NCBI RefSeq assembly: GCF_014217805.1
Contig: NZ_CP055156.1
Span: 3,168,585 to 3,232,584 of the forward strand
Length of the DNA stretch: 64,000 nt
From: Adhaeribacter swui
GTDB lineage: Bacteria; Bacteroidota; Bacteroidia; Cytophagales; Hymenobacteraceae
Direction of reading: 5' to 3'
Shown: positions 53,304-61,768 of the stretch, piece after piece
Position numbering within the stretch: the first letter of the stretch is position 1
How the letters are laid out: every line of letters starts with the position of its first letter
The notes under the pieces: generated by a model
What the model saw: only the letters and a program-made list of their open reading frames with translations
The model's database searches: none
Told to the model about the DNA's origin: nothing
Position numbers and translations under genes: made by a program

Positions 53304-53486
53304 CTAGTTTTTAGTATTACTTAGCTCTTCTATCGCATTATTCAATTCATTTATTTTTGCCTTTGCCACTCCTAAATCTCGTTCTGCTACGCTTTTTTCA
53401 ATAATTAAAGTAGCTCTTTTTTCTGCACCATAGTCCTTGGTAAGTCGCCTAAGTTCTTCAATCTCACTTAAGTTAACTTCTTCCAT
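53304..53486 (-). CDS. Small coiled-coil protein cut by an in-frame TAG
   Basis: The first reading frame from the ATG at 53486 gives 60 residues, almost all predicted coiled coil (SEIEELRRLTKDYGAEKRAT, KAKINELNNAIEELSNTKN); a start 16 codons upstream is possible but adds an unrelated tail. The TAG at its end is followed in frame by a membrane helix (53303-53208). It may be a nonsense-truncated gene, a readthrough gene, or two parts of an old one. The family is unknown. Confidence 0.55.
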   Translation of the reverse strand: MEEVNLSEIEELRRLTKDYGAEKRATLIIEKSVAERDLGVAKAKINELNNAIEELSNTKN

Positions 53487-53553
53487 TTGATTCTTTAAAA
53501 AGGTACCGGTGAACAGGCTATGTAGGAGTACCAAGCTGAGATTACTGCAAATA

Positions 53554-53587
53554 CAAAAAGGCTACCATTGGTAAGGCAGCCTTTTTG
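53554..53587 (-). terminator. Rho-independent terminator of T9SS-sorted protein gene
   Basis: Perfect ten-base arms CAAAAAGGCT and AGCCTTTTTG with an inner ACC/GGT pair, 21 bp past the stop codon of the large minus-strand gene. Confidence 0.85.
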
Positions 53588-53607
53588 TAAATTTTTAAAA
53601 AATTAGC

Positions 53608-56574
53608 CTAGCGGATAAACAAGCGGGTTTGTTTTTCCCCGGAAGCAGCGGTAGCGCGCAAAATGTAAACACCTGGATTTAAGTTTTTTTCCGGACTTAT
53701 ATCGGTACTGGCCGTACCTTCGTGGTTAGCAGTAATAAGTGCCGAGTAAATAGGTAAACCGGCTAAGTCGTATAAAGTAAGGGTAATTTCTTCGTGGGGG
53801 GTAAAGTTCTTCGCTTCCGCAAAAATAGCGTCTTCGGTAGTGGGGTTCGGATATACCTCCAGCGATTTTTCTTTTACCTCCGTAACTGCCGAGGCTACCA
53901 TTTCTGTAGCCGCACTACTGCTGGTTTGGACGGGTTTTAACAAAGTTATCCGGGGCTTGCCGTTGCCGTTGCCATCGTAGTACTCCGATAAGTATATGTT
54001 GCCGGTTTTAGGATCTTCGGTTAAGTCCAGGGGGTTGGCAAATGGCCGCCGGAAACCCGGAACCTTGATACCTTCGGTTGCCTTTACTATATTTTTGCTG
54101 GTGCCGCCCGGTTCCAGTACCATAATGTCGTCGCCTCCGCTAAAGCGGCATACCAAGAGCCTGCCTTTAAGCTTGCCGCCAAAAGCATTGCTGCGGTATT
54201 CGATTACTCCATTCGGCGACATATTTAAACCAAAATCAAAAGCCCAGCCGCGGTAGTTCGGTTCTTTTTGCGTGCCTACCCGGTAACCAAAGGTTTGGCC
54301 ATTGGCTTTCCAGACTACTTCGCCAGGATCGGTGCCCGAGGTGGGGTTGCCGCCGTTTAAAATGTATTCTTTTCGTAAAATATTCGGGTGGCCGTAATAA
54401 CCGCCTTTTACTACCCGGAACAAATAATCGTTTTGGGTGTCGCGTACATTCGTAATAGCCGGAATAGTAGACCCGTTGTAAGTAGTGCCATCGGCCCGCT
54501 TGGCTCCCGATGCTAAAGCCGGAATATTACCACCCGCCGCCGAACCGTTGGCTGGTACGTATAGTTGGCCGTTGGTATGCCACACCAGGTCAAAAGCGTT
54601 ACGGATGCCGGTAGCGTAAATAGTTAAAGCTGCACTGCTGGCGTAGGGGTTGTAATTGCCGCCATCCTGGGTTTTAACGTTTATAGGTAAGCTTTGCCGC
54701 TGCGCTTTGGCAATATCTAAGCGCAACAGGGAGCCCGATAACAACCTTTCGGGCCGGTTACCCCAGGCACCATCCGCTGCCCCCATGGCCGAATTGCTGC
54801 CCTGCGGAAAATAAAGGGCTTTGTCGGGCCCAAAAGCAAGGCTGTTGGTAGAATGGTCTTTGTACGAACGCGGCAAATTAATGACATAATCTTTTATCGA
54901 AATATTAGAGGGCTTATTGAGTACAATCCGGGAAATTTTGCCGGACCAATCGGGAGCATTCACAAAAAGCGGCGACGAATGGCTGATCCAGGCTACCAGA
55001 TTGCTGCTGGTTGCGGCCGGATCGAAGCACAACCCAATTAACAAGCGCCGCGACGACCCAAAAGGAGAAATGGTAACGTGATTGGTAATGGTACCATCAG
55101 ATTTTATATCCCAACGTTCAATTTTACCAGCCGAGGTAGTGGCGTACAGGCGATGATCCGGGCCTACCACCAGTGTTGTGAAACCATTGGCGCCAAACGA
55201 ATTGGTAATCAGTGTTTTTTCGGTAAAAGCAATGCCTTCTGAACTGCCCGGGCTGGCGCCGCTGGTCGAGAATCGGGAAGTAAACGGAATAAAAGCGTTA
55301 CCCTTATCATCTTTCACCTGGTCCGTAATATGAAATTCGTAAACCGTGTTTCGGGCCAATGTGGCGGATAAGGTAATGGCATCGCCGGCCGCTGAAGAGT
55401 TAACAGCTGTGCCACCCACCTGGGTTTTAGAACCGGTGCTGCTTATTTTAAATAATTTTACCGTGGCAGTATTTACGGTTTTTCCGTTGATGGCATTGCC
55501 GCCCGGATACTCTAAATCCACGGAAATAGATTTGTCCAGGGCCACGTTGGTGGCGCCATCGGCCGGGCGTACGGCGCTCGCATAAGGTCTTTTATTTACT
55601 ACGCTACCACCGGGCTTAATTACTACCAGGTACGTGTTTTTAGAACCCACCGCCGGGCTGGCCAGGTTGCCCCCTAATTTAACGGTACCGACCGGATACC
55701 TTTTTTGGTAGACCTGTAAAAAGCTGATGCGGGGATCGTTAATACCAATCCGATCGGCGGTTTTTTCCCAAGTACTGAGCCAGGCCGGCAGTTTGGTGGC
55801 TAATGGATCGTAGGCTACGTAAACGGTAGCCGTTTTATTAACGGAAAAAGAAAGCACCGAAGTAGCCGTTACGTACTTATCATCGTTGGGGGTTTTTATA
55901 AACAAAGCATTGTTCAGGGTAGTGGGTACCGAAGTAATCTGGTAATTCCGGTCGGTATAAAAAACGGTGCCTTTGGTTAATTGGCCTAACTTGTAACTGT
56001 TGCCTGTAGTAGCTTTTACGTTAGTTACCAAAGAGCTGCTAGGTGGTGGAGTACTGCTTTTTATGGTAAAGTTTAGCGTTAAAGAAGTTCCGGCAGTACC
56101 GGTACCATCCTGGTTAGAATAAGGGGTAGCGGTTAAGGTGTATTTGCCCGGTTCGGGAGTCCAGGAGTAATAATTGCCTTCATTTTCGCCAAAAACCGCA
56201 TATGGCGCTGTGCTTTCGACGTGCGTACGCGAAGCAGCCCCCGATAAAGTAAAGCGCACACTTCCTACTTCGGCCGGGGAGGTATTAGCCCGGATGTTTA
56301 GGTTATTGGTGGCCAAGGTAGCCAGGTCTATGGTAGCGTTGTTCGTAATTGTTCGGATGGTACTCTCGTTATCGGCATTGATTAGCGAGAAGCTGGTAAT
56401 CTGATCCTCAGCTAAGGTTTTCGCCATTGATTTAAAAGAACTTTCTTTGTTAGGCGAAGGAGTTAATAGCGGAGCCGCATGTATATTGGTTTGACCAGTA
56501 AGTAAAACCAGAAAAAAGATAGCTGGTACGCGAAAGAAAATACGAAAGCAATAAAAAGTATAAAGTCTTTTCAT
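53608..56574 (-). CDS. Secreted glucose/sorbosone dehydrogenase-like protein with T9SS sorting domain
   Basis: A 988-residue exported protein. The signal peptide ends near NIHAAP (residue 34). Residues 95-170 are beta-rich (AEVGSVRFTLSGAASRTHVE), residues about 330-440 form an Ig-like domain (PADGATNVALDKSISVDLEY), and about 450-890 is a beta propeller of the sorbosone/glucose dehydrogenase class (FGPDKALYFPQGSNS, YATGIRNAFDLVWHTNGQLY, ...NIYLSEYYDGNGNGK). The last 80 residues (EVYPNPTTEDAIF, TLYDLAGLPIYS, NLNPGVYILRATAASGEKQT) are the type IX secretion type A sorting domain, so the protein is exported to the cell surface or medium. PQQ dependence is likely for such propellers but not proven. 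Confidence 0.88.
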   Translation of the reverse strand: MKRLYTFYCFRIFFRVPAIFFLVLLTGQTNIHAAPLLTPSPNKESSFKSMAKTLAEDQITSFSLINADNESTIRTITNNATIDLATLATNNLNIRANTSPAEVGSVRFTLSGAASRTHVESTAPYAVFGENEGNYYSWTPEPGKYTLTATPYSNQDGTGTAGTSLTLNFTIKSSTPPPSSSLVTNVKATTGNSYKLGQLTKGTVFYTDRNYQITSVPTTLNNALFIKTPNDDKYVTATSVLSFSVNKTATVYVAYDPLATKLPAWLSTWEKTADRIGINDPRISFLQVYQKRYPVGTVKLGGNLASPAVGSKNTYLVVIKPGGSVVNKRPYASAVRPADGATNVALDKSISVDLEYPGGNAINGKTVNTATVKLFKISSTGSKTQVGGTAVNSSAAGDAITLSATLARNTVYEFHITDQVKDDKGNAFIPFTSRFSTSGASPGSSEGIAFTEKTLITNSFGANGFTTLVVGPDHRLYATTSAGKIERWDIKSDGTITNHVTISPFGSSRRLLIGLCFDPAATSSNLVAWISHSSPLFVNAPDWSGKISRIVLNKPSNISIKDYVINLPRSYKDHSTNSLAFGPDKALYFPQGSNSAMGAADGAWGNRPERLLSGSLLRLDIAKAQRQSLPINVKTQDGGNYNPYASSAALTIYATGIRNAFDLVWHTNGQLYVPANGSAAGGNIPALASGAKRADGTTYNGSTIPAITNVRDTQNDYLFRVVKGGYYGHPNILRKEYILNGGNPTSGTDPGEVVWKANGQTFGYRVGTQKEPNYRGWAFDFGLNMSPNGVIEYRSNAFGGKLKGRLLVCRFSGGDDIMVLEPGGTSKNIVKATEGIKVPGFRRPFANPLDLTEDPKTGNIYLSEYYDGNGNGKPRITLLKPVQTSSSAATEMVASAVTEVKEKSLEVYPNPTTEDAIFAEAKNFTPHEEITLTLYDLAGLPIYSALITANHEGTASTDISPEKNLNPGVYILRATAASGEKQTRLFIR

Positions 56575-57708
56575 CTTCTTAATTTTTACGGTTTAATCAC
56601 AATCTTTAATAAACCCAATTCTAAAATTTTAAAAAATAAAGCAGGGGAATACCGCCGGCATAGCCGGTTTCGGCAAAAGGGTAGGTAATAATAAAAGGCG
56701 GTAGTTGGGTTAAGTGGTAATTCCGCATTTAATAAAAGGCGCAGTTTTACACCAGCTAGCTAAATTTTAAAAATTTAGAAGCAGTTTAGAAATACGGCTT
56801 GCGCCCGAAAAGCTAAAAAACAGAGCTTGAATTTTTTAAATTTAGAAAATACAGAGTGCGGAATGCTTAACCAGGAATATTGTATCTTAAGAATTAAGTA
56901 CAACAGAATGGGGGATTGATATTTTTATTCATAACGGTAAAGCTTAATTTAAACGTAAGAATTACTCAAAATACTCTTCCCTAATAAGTTGGTTTAGCGC
57001 GTTATTTCAAAGTTTGTAATAGCACCACTTTCTTTGAAGTAGAAAAAGCAAACACAAACTTTAGGGTTGCCCGCGGCATTATTCCACAGCGCCTTCAGCA
57101 AATTTTAAGATCCGGAATGGGTTTGTAATTCCGGCAGATCAGGCAAAGGCAAATAAAATAAGACACCGACTTTTCTGGTTCTTTAAAATGGAAGTAATGA
57201 GAACCTGCCAGATTTTCTGATTTCTTGAAATCCGGAGTACCAGGAGGAGCAGCCAGAAGAATAAACTGTTTTAAACCACAGTTTTACCAGGGAGCATTTA
57301 ATAGCTTAGATAATAGAATTAATTTACTAAAAACGTAATCTGTTAATTGCGCTTATTGTTTGGTTCATATTTCTGTAAAAAGATGCGTACAGAAAATAGT
57401 AACCGCCAGGTTAACATTATACTAGCCTTAAGGGTAATTATTCCGGAAAAATAAAGTCTGCAAAGCTGAATCAACAACTGCAATATAATATAAAATTATT
57501 TTGATTATACAAAAATTAATTTAAATTTTTATATAAATCAAGCTGGTAATTTTTACGCATCCTGGTTAATACTGGTTTGGTATTTTATGCAAATGCTATA
57601 TCGATTTTTTAGTTCTGGTTTACTTTACAATAAGACTTAACCAAGATTGTCTTTTTTTTTAAATTTATTTATTTTGGTTTTGTTATAAGTGGTTGTTTGT
57701 GAATGAGT
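56575..57708. other. 1.1-kb intergenic region with no recognised gene
   Basis: The longest gene-free stretch of the window lies between the T9SS-sorted protein gene and the glycosidase-like gene. No gene, tRNA, terminator or repeat matching other places was recognised. One 60-codon open stretch on the minus strand, with no start codon, spans about 57100-57280 and could be a decayed gene. The 300 bp next to 57708 are A/T-rich. Confidence 0.5.
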
Positions 57709-59907
57709 TTATGCTAAATCCAAGGCGATAATTTCGTGGGCAGCTAATTGATTTACCTGTAAGCTCACCACATTATTTTTAAATTTATACCCAGGTTTTT
57801 GCCCGCTCAAAAGCAACTTTACTCCTGCTAATTTTTTATTTTCCGGAACCCTGATTTTTACCTGTGCATTTACCGGTATCAGCTCTCGGAAGGGTGCTTT
57901 GAGCATCATGGGGTTGGTAAGGTTTACTAAATGCACGGTCATAGAGCTTTTTTGCTGCCAGGTAGTTACATCAATAATGCCCGGGCCCTTTACTTCCACC
58001 AGAGGTTCTTCGTTTAATGCCCACCGGAACGTATTACGCAGCAATTTGCCGTGGTCGGAGCTCAGGTATTGCCAAAAGGTCCGGTCGATGTCGCCGGGAA
58101 AGTAGGCTACGCGGCCTTGGCCTATTTCGCGCAGGTACAGTTCGCGGGTATCGGTATCGGGTTGGCGGGGGTACAAGTCTTCCATGGGCAAATCGGGGTA
58201 GGTGGGAACTAATGTAACCGGACTCGGGAAGGTAGTTTTGGGGTTTACCTGTACCTGGTGCGTTCCGTTTATAATTTGGTAGGCATCTTCCAAGTCTTTT
58301 AAAACCGGGTGAAACTTACCAGTGGTGGCATCGCTTTTTAAACGCAGGTAGCTGTTTTTCATGGGTCCTTCTACTTTTTTAGCGTAGCTGACCCCAAATA
58401 CATCGGCCAGGCCAAAATCCGGTTGTTCTTTGCCCGTTTCGTCGTAGAGCGAAGTTTCGTAAGTAGCTATCAGGCTGCCGCCATTGTTTACAAATTGTCG
58501 CAATTGGTCGCATTGCTTTTTTGATAAAAACGCGATGTTAGACAGAATTAGTAATTTAAATGGTTTTAACGTGGCAGCATCCAGTAATTGGTCATTCACC
58601 ATTTCAAAAGGCAGACGGTCTTCGATGAGCGCGTGGTAAATACCATTGCCATGATCGGCAAAGTTTTTCTGCCAGGCTTTTTCGCCGTAATTCTTAGAAG
58701 TTTGCTCGGAATATACCACGCCCACGCGAGCCAGTGGAGCGGTGTTGCGCAGGTATTTTTCGCTTTTGTAATAACCCTGGTATAATTGCTCTACCGTAGT
58801 AAGCCAGCGTTTATCATGTACTTCGCCGCCGAATTTTACAAAACACGGCAGTAAACCATTAGCCGTACCTTCCGATACCCAAATTTTTATTTCGTTGTTA
58901 TCTTGCACCGAAGCTTTCCAGCGATATTGTTCTTCGATGCCCACGCCAAAAATACCTACCTGGTGTTTCATGCCCATGGTGGCCCGCAACTCTTTAGCGT
59001 GTTTGCCATTCGACCACGGCGGAATGGAGCCGGTGCGCTGCTGCTGGTCGGCGAAAAAGAAATCGGATTGTTTACCGGTAGCCAGCTTATCCGGGAAGCC
59101 ATTCGGAATAAAACGGGAGGTGGGTTTTTGTTTCCGGATTTCGCTGTCCCATAAAAACCAGAGTTCCCGTAAGCGTTCAGTACGCCAGGTAATGTATTTG
59201 CGGTAAGCCGGACTGTTTTTGTCGCCGGGAGCCATGGCGGTGCTATTATTTACCGCAATGGTAGGAGGGAGGTCGTAGCCCGAGTATGCCTTAAAGCTGG
59301 GTTTGCAGTGCTCGCAGTAGCATATGCCGTGGCCCGACCAGCGATTCGAGAAAATAGCGTCGGGTTGGTAGCGGGTCATTATCTCCTGGTTTACCTGCTT
59401 CATAAAGTCAAAATTATAAGGCCCGAGAGCGCAGGTTACCCATAAGTCCGGGTTGGCCCAGTGCCGCCGTTTTTCACCGTTCTCGTTCGTATGAATCCAG
59501 TCGGGGTGGGTTTCATATACTTTTTGCCGGGCGGCATGTGGGTCGGTGCGCAAAATAATCGACATGTTCATTTTGCGGCAGCCCTCTACCATGTATCCGA
59601 GCATGTCTTTATCTTTCAGCCAAGCGCTCCGGTAATGCAGCGGAATTTGAGTCGGGTAAAAAGCTACGCTGCCGCCGGCGCTTAACAAAACCCCATCCAG
59701 GTGCAATTTTTTAAAATAAGCCAGCCAAAAATCCGGATCGTATTTCTCCGGGTCGGTTTCCACGAAGGCAATCTGGGCCCAACGCATGGAGCGGTCGAAC
59801 CAGGGCAATTCTTTCGGCTGCATTATTTCGGCCAGGGCGGCTTTACTGGCTAAAGCGTAAGCGCCGCCCACAACGGCAGTGGTTTTAATAAAACTTCTTC
59901 GGTGCAT
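57709..59907 (-). CDS. Tat-exported glycoside-hydrolase-like protein (GHL6/beta-galactosidase-trimerisation type)
   Basis: With the ATG at 59907 the protein has 732 residues and begins MHRRSFIKTTAVVGGAYALA, a twin-arginine signal peptide; an alternative GTG lies 12 codons upstream. Residues about 40-380 look like a TIM barrel (DPEKYDPDFWLAYFKKLHLDGVLLSAGG, HPDWIHTNENGEKRRH, YQPDAIFSNRWSGHG), matching the hypothetical glycosyl hydrolase 6 group, and residues about 400-620 have a flavodoxin-like fold of the trimerisation domain (LILSNIAFLSKKQCDQLRQF). The substrate is unknown. It is exported folded to the periplasm. Confidence 0.82.
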   Translation of the reverse strand: MHRRSFIKTTAVVGGAYALASKAALAEIMQPKELPWFDRSMRWAQIAFVETDPEKYDPDFWLAYFKKLHLDGVLLSAGGSVAFYPTQIPLHYRSAWLKDKDMLGYMVEGCRKMNMSIILRTDPHAARQKVYETHPDWIHTNENGEKRRHWANPDLWVTCALGPYNFDFMKQVNQEIMTRYQPDAIFSNRWSGHGICYCEHCKPSFKAYSGYDLPPTIAVNNSTAMAPGDKNSPAYRKYITWRTERLRELWFLWDSEIRKQKPTSRFIPNGFPDKLATGKQSDFFFADQQQRTGSIPPWSNGKHAKELRATMGMKHQVGIFGVGIEEQYRWKASVQDNNEIKIWVSEGTANGLLPCFVKFGGEVHDKRWLTTVEQLYQGYYKSEKYLRNTAPLARVGVVYSEQTSKNYGEKAWQKNFADHGNGIYHALIEDRLPFEMVNDQLLDAATLKPFKLLILSNIAFLSKKQCDQLRQFVNNGGSLIATYETSLYDETGKEQPDFGLADVFGVSYAKKVEGPMKNSYLRLKSDATTGKFHPVLKDLEDAYQIINGTHQVQVNPKTTFPSPVTLVPTYPDLPMEDLYPRQPDTDTRELYLREIGQGRVAYFPGDIDRTFWQYLSSDHGKLLRNTFRWALNEEPLVEVKGPGIIDVTTWQQKSSMTVHLVNLTNPMMLKAPFRELIPVNAQVKIRVPENKKLAGVKLLLSGQKPGYKFKNNVVSLQVNQLAAHEIIALDLA

Positions 59908-60138
59908 AAAGGGCAAACTATTTGGCAAAAGACTATTTCGCACCCTAAGTATACACTATAGCGGGCAATAAAAATACTTTTCGCCGGTATAATCCCGCTC
60001 TAAATTTTTTGCAGGTATAGAACGCTGAATTTTTACGGCAATCTATCTATTTTTAGAACCGTACAAGCTTGGAGGGAAAAGGGTGAGTAGACAAATGCGA
60101 AGCCCACCAAAATTTTAAAAAATTAAAAAATTACAACA

Positions 60139-61125
60139 ATGCAATACCGGAAATTAGGAAATAATGAGCAGCTATCGGCCATTGGGCTGGGTTGCATGAG
60201 TATGAGCCACGCGTACGGGGTGCCCGACGATGTAGAGTCCGTTGCCACGCTGCACCACGCCCTGGACTTAGGTATTAACTTTTGGGATACCGCCGATGTG
60301 TACGGCAGCGGTAAAAACGAGGAATTAATCTCGAAGGTGTTGGTCCCTAACCGGGATAAGATTTTTATTGCCACCAAGTTTGGTTTTACCCAGGATGCCA
60401 GCGGCAATATGATTTTTAACGGTTCACCGGCATACATGCGGCATGCCGTAGAAGCCAGTTTAAAACGATTAAAAATCGATACCATTGACTTGTACTACGC
60501 CCACCGCATCGACCCGAACGTGCCCGTGGAAGAGATGGTAGGCGCTATGGCCGAACTGGTAAAAGAAGGCAAGGTGCGTTATTTAGGTTTATCCGAAGCA
60601 TCGGTAAGTTCAATCAAAAAAGCCCACGCGGTACACCCGATCAGTGCCGTGCAAAGCGAATATTCTTTGCTAACCCGCGACGTAGAGAATAATGTATTAC
60701 CCGCCTGTAAAGAGTTAGGGATCACCTTTGTGCCTTTTAGCCCACTGGCCCGGGGTTTAATGACAAATACCTTAAACTTAAGCGAATTACCCGATACGGA
60801 CTTCCGTAAAAAGCTGCCGCGCTACCAGCAAGAGTACCAGGACAACAACCAAAAACTAGCCGCTGCCTTCGCCGATTTAGCTTACCAGATTGGTTGCTCC
60901 CCCGCGCAATTGGCTCTAGCCTGGGTACTGGCGCAAGGCGAAAACATTATCCCCATACCGGGCACCAAAAAACGCGGCAAACTAACCGACAACGCCGGCA
61001 GCGTTGACGTAAAATTAACCAATCAAAACCTGCAGCAAATCGAGGCATTACTAGCCCAATACCCCAACACCGGCAACCGCTACGACGCAGCCAGCGAGAA
61101 AATGGTAGACCGGGATGGTAGGTAG
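60139..61125 (+). CDS. Aldo/keto reductase
   Basis: A 328-residue NADPH-dependent reductase with the full catalytic set: Asp and Tyr in NFWDTADVYGSGKNE (about residues 49-63), Lys in IFIATKFGF, and His in LYYAHRIDP. IPIPGTKKRGKLTDN near residue 275 marks the cofactor pocket. It is a close paralogue in type of the reductase at 51454-52428 but has its own promoter region. It is divergent from the glycosidase-like gene and convergent with the FAD oxidoreductase gene. Confidence 0.92.
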   Translation: MQYRKLGNNEQLSAIGLGCMSMSHAYGVPDDVESVATLHHALDLGINFWDTADVYGSGKNEELISKVLVPNRDKIFIATKFGFTQDASGNMIFNGSPAYMRHAVEASLKRLKIDTIDLYYAHRIDPNVPVEEMVGAMAELVKEGKVRYLGLSEASVSSIKKAHAVHPISAVQSEYSLLTRDVENNVLPACKELGITFVPFSPLARGLMTNTLNLSELPDTDFRKKLPRYQQEYQDNNQKLAAAFADLAYQIGCSPAQLALAWVLAQGENIIPIPGTKKRGKLTDNAGSVDVKLTNQNLQQIEALLAQYPNTGNRYDAASEKMVDRDGR

Positions 61126-61768
61126 TTGTTGGTTGTTCAGGTTTTAAAGCTTGAGAAATTTAATGATATGATGGTTTATTGATATAAAGGATTATAGCCT
61201 GATTTAGTATTTGTCAGGTACTTAGTCTATAACTAGATGGAAGCAGTTAAAAACCTAAAGCAAGTACTTCTGACTTAAGTTGATGATAGTTTATTGCGAA
61301 TTAAAAGTACGAGCTGCAAGCTCGCACTAGCGGGATAGGAAAAATTTTAAAAAATAGTTGCCTAAAATAAAACAGTAACTACAAGCAAAGACTCCAGTTT
61401 GGCTCTAGAGGGCCTTCTAAGGTTCCGGTGTGGCAAAGCCACATTCCGCAGACGGAGTCGAGGAAAGGAAGCTTAGACCGCCCGAAAGAACCAAACGAGG
61501 CCCGCCGGCCACGAGGCAAAACTTAAAGCTTACGAGTTAGATAGCACCAAAGCATAGAAACTTAAAAAGTTTCTAAGTAAGTACGGTAGAACTAGCCTAT
61601 AATACTATTATAATAGCTTTAGCAGCTTCGTAAAGCAGATGCGGGTTCCGGCTTTTAGCCGGAGTAAAGTCAGAGACTTTAACTTATAAGTGGGCCCAAG
61701 TTTTCAAAATTGCGCCAGTTAAATAAAATTCTTTACCCAAGTCATACAATTGCTAAAATTTAAAAAAA
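61126..61768. other. 643-bp convergent intergenic region with structured repeat and hairpins
   Basis: There is no gene here. It holds a small hairpin at 61310-61324 (CGAGCT-GCA-AGCTCG), copy B of the 181-bp structured repeat (61394-61574), a 12-base palindrome CTATTATAATAG near 61605, and two perfect hairpins at 61648-61662 (CCGGCT-TTT-AGCCGG) and 61666-61680 (AAAGTC-AGA-GACTTT). The flanking genes converge on this region, as they do around copy A. Confidence 0.8.
61394..61574 (+). repeat. 181-bp structured repeat, copy B
   Basis: This copy aligns without gaps to the minus strand of 26449-26629. Hairpin 1 is TGTGGC-AAA-GCCACA, where copy A has TTTTGC-GCA-GCAAAA: two T-A pairs have become G-C pairs. 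Hairpin 2 is AGAAACTT-AAA-AAGTTTCT, where copy A has GGAGGCTT-GAA-AAGGCTCC; two G-C pairs have become A-T and one mismatch has become a pair. The core from AAACGAGGCCCG to CAAAACTT (+61492 to 61523) is nearly unchanged. No reading frame is conserved. Confidence 0.85.

Noticed and set aside
57100-57290. A 60-codon open stretch on the minus strand in the long intergenic region
   Set aside because: It lacks a start codon, shows no domain, and could be chance; it is mentioned only as a possible relic.
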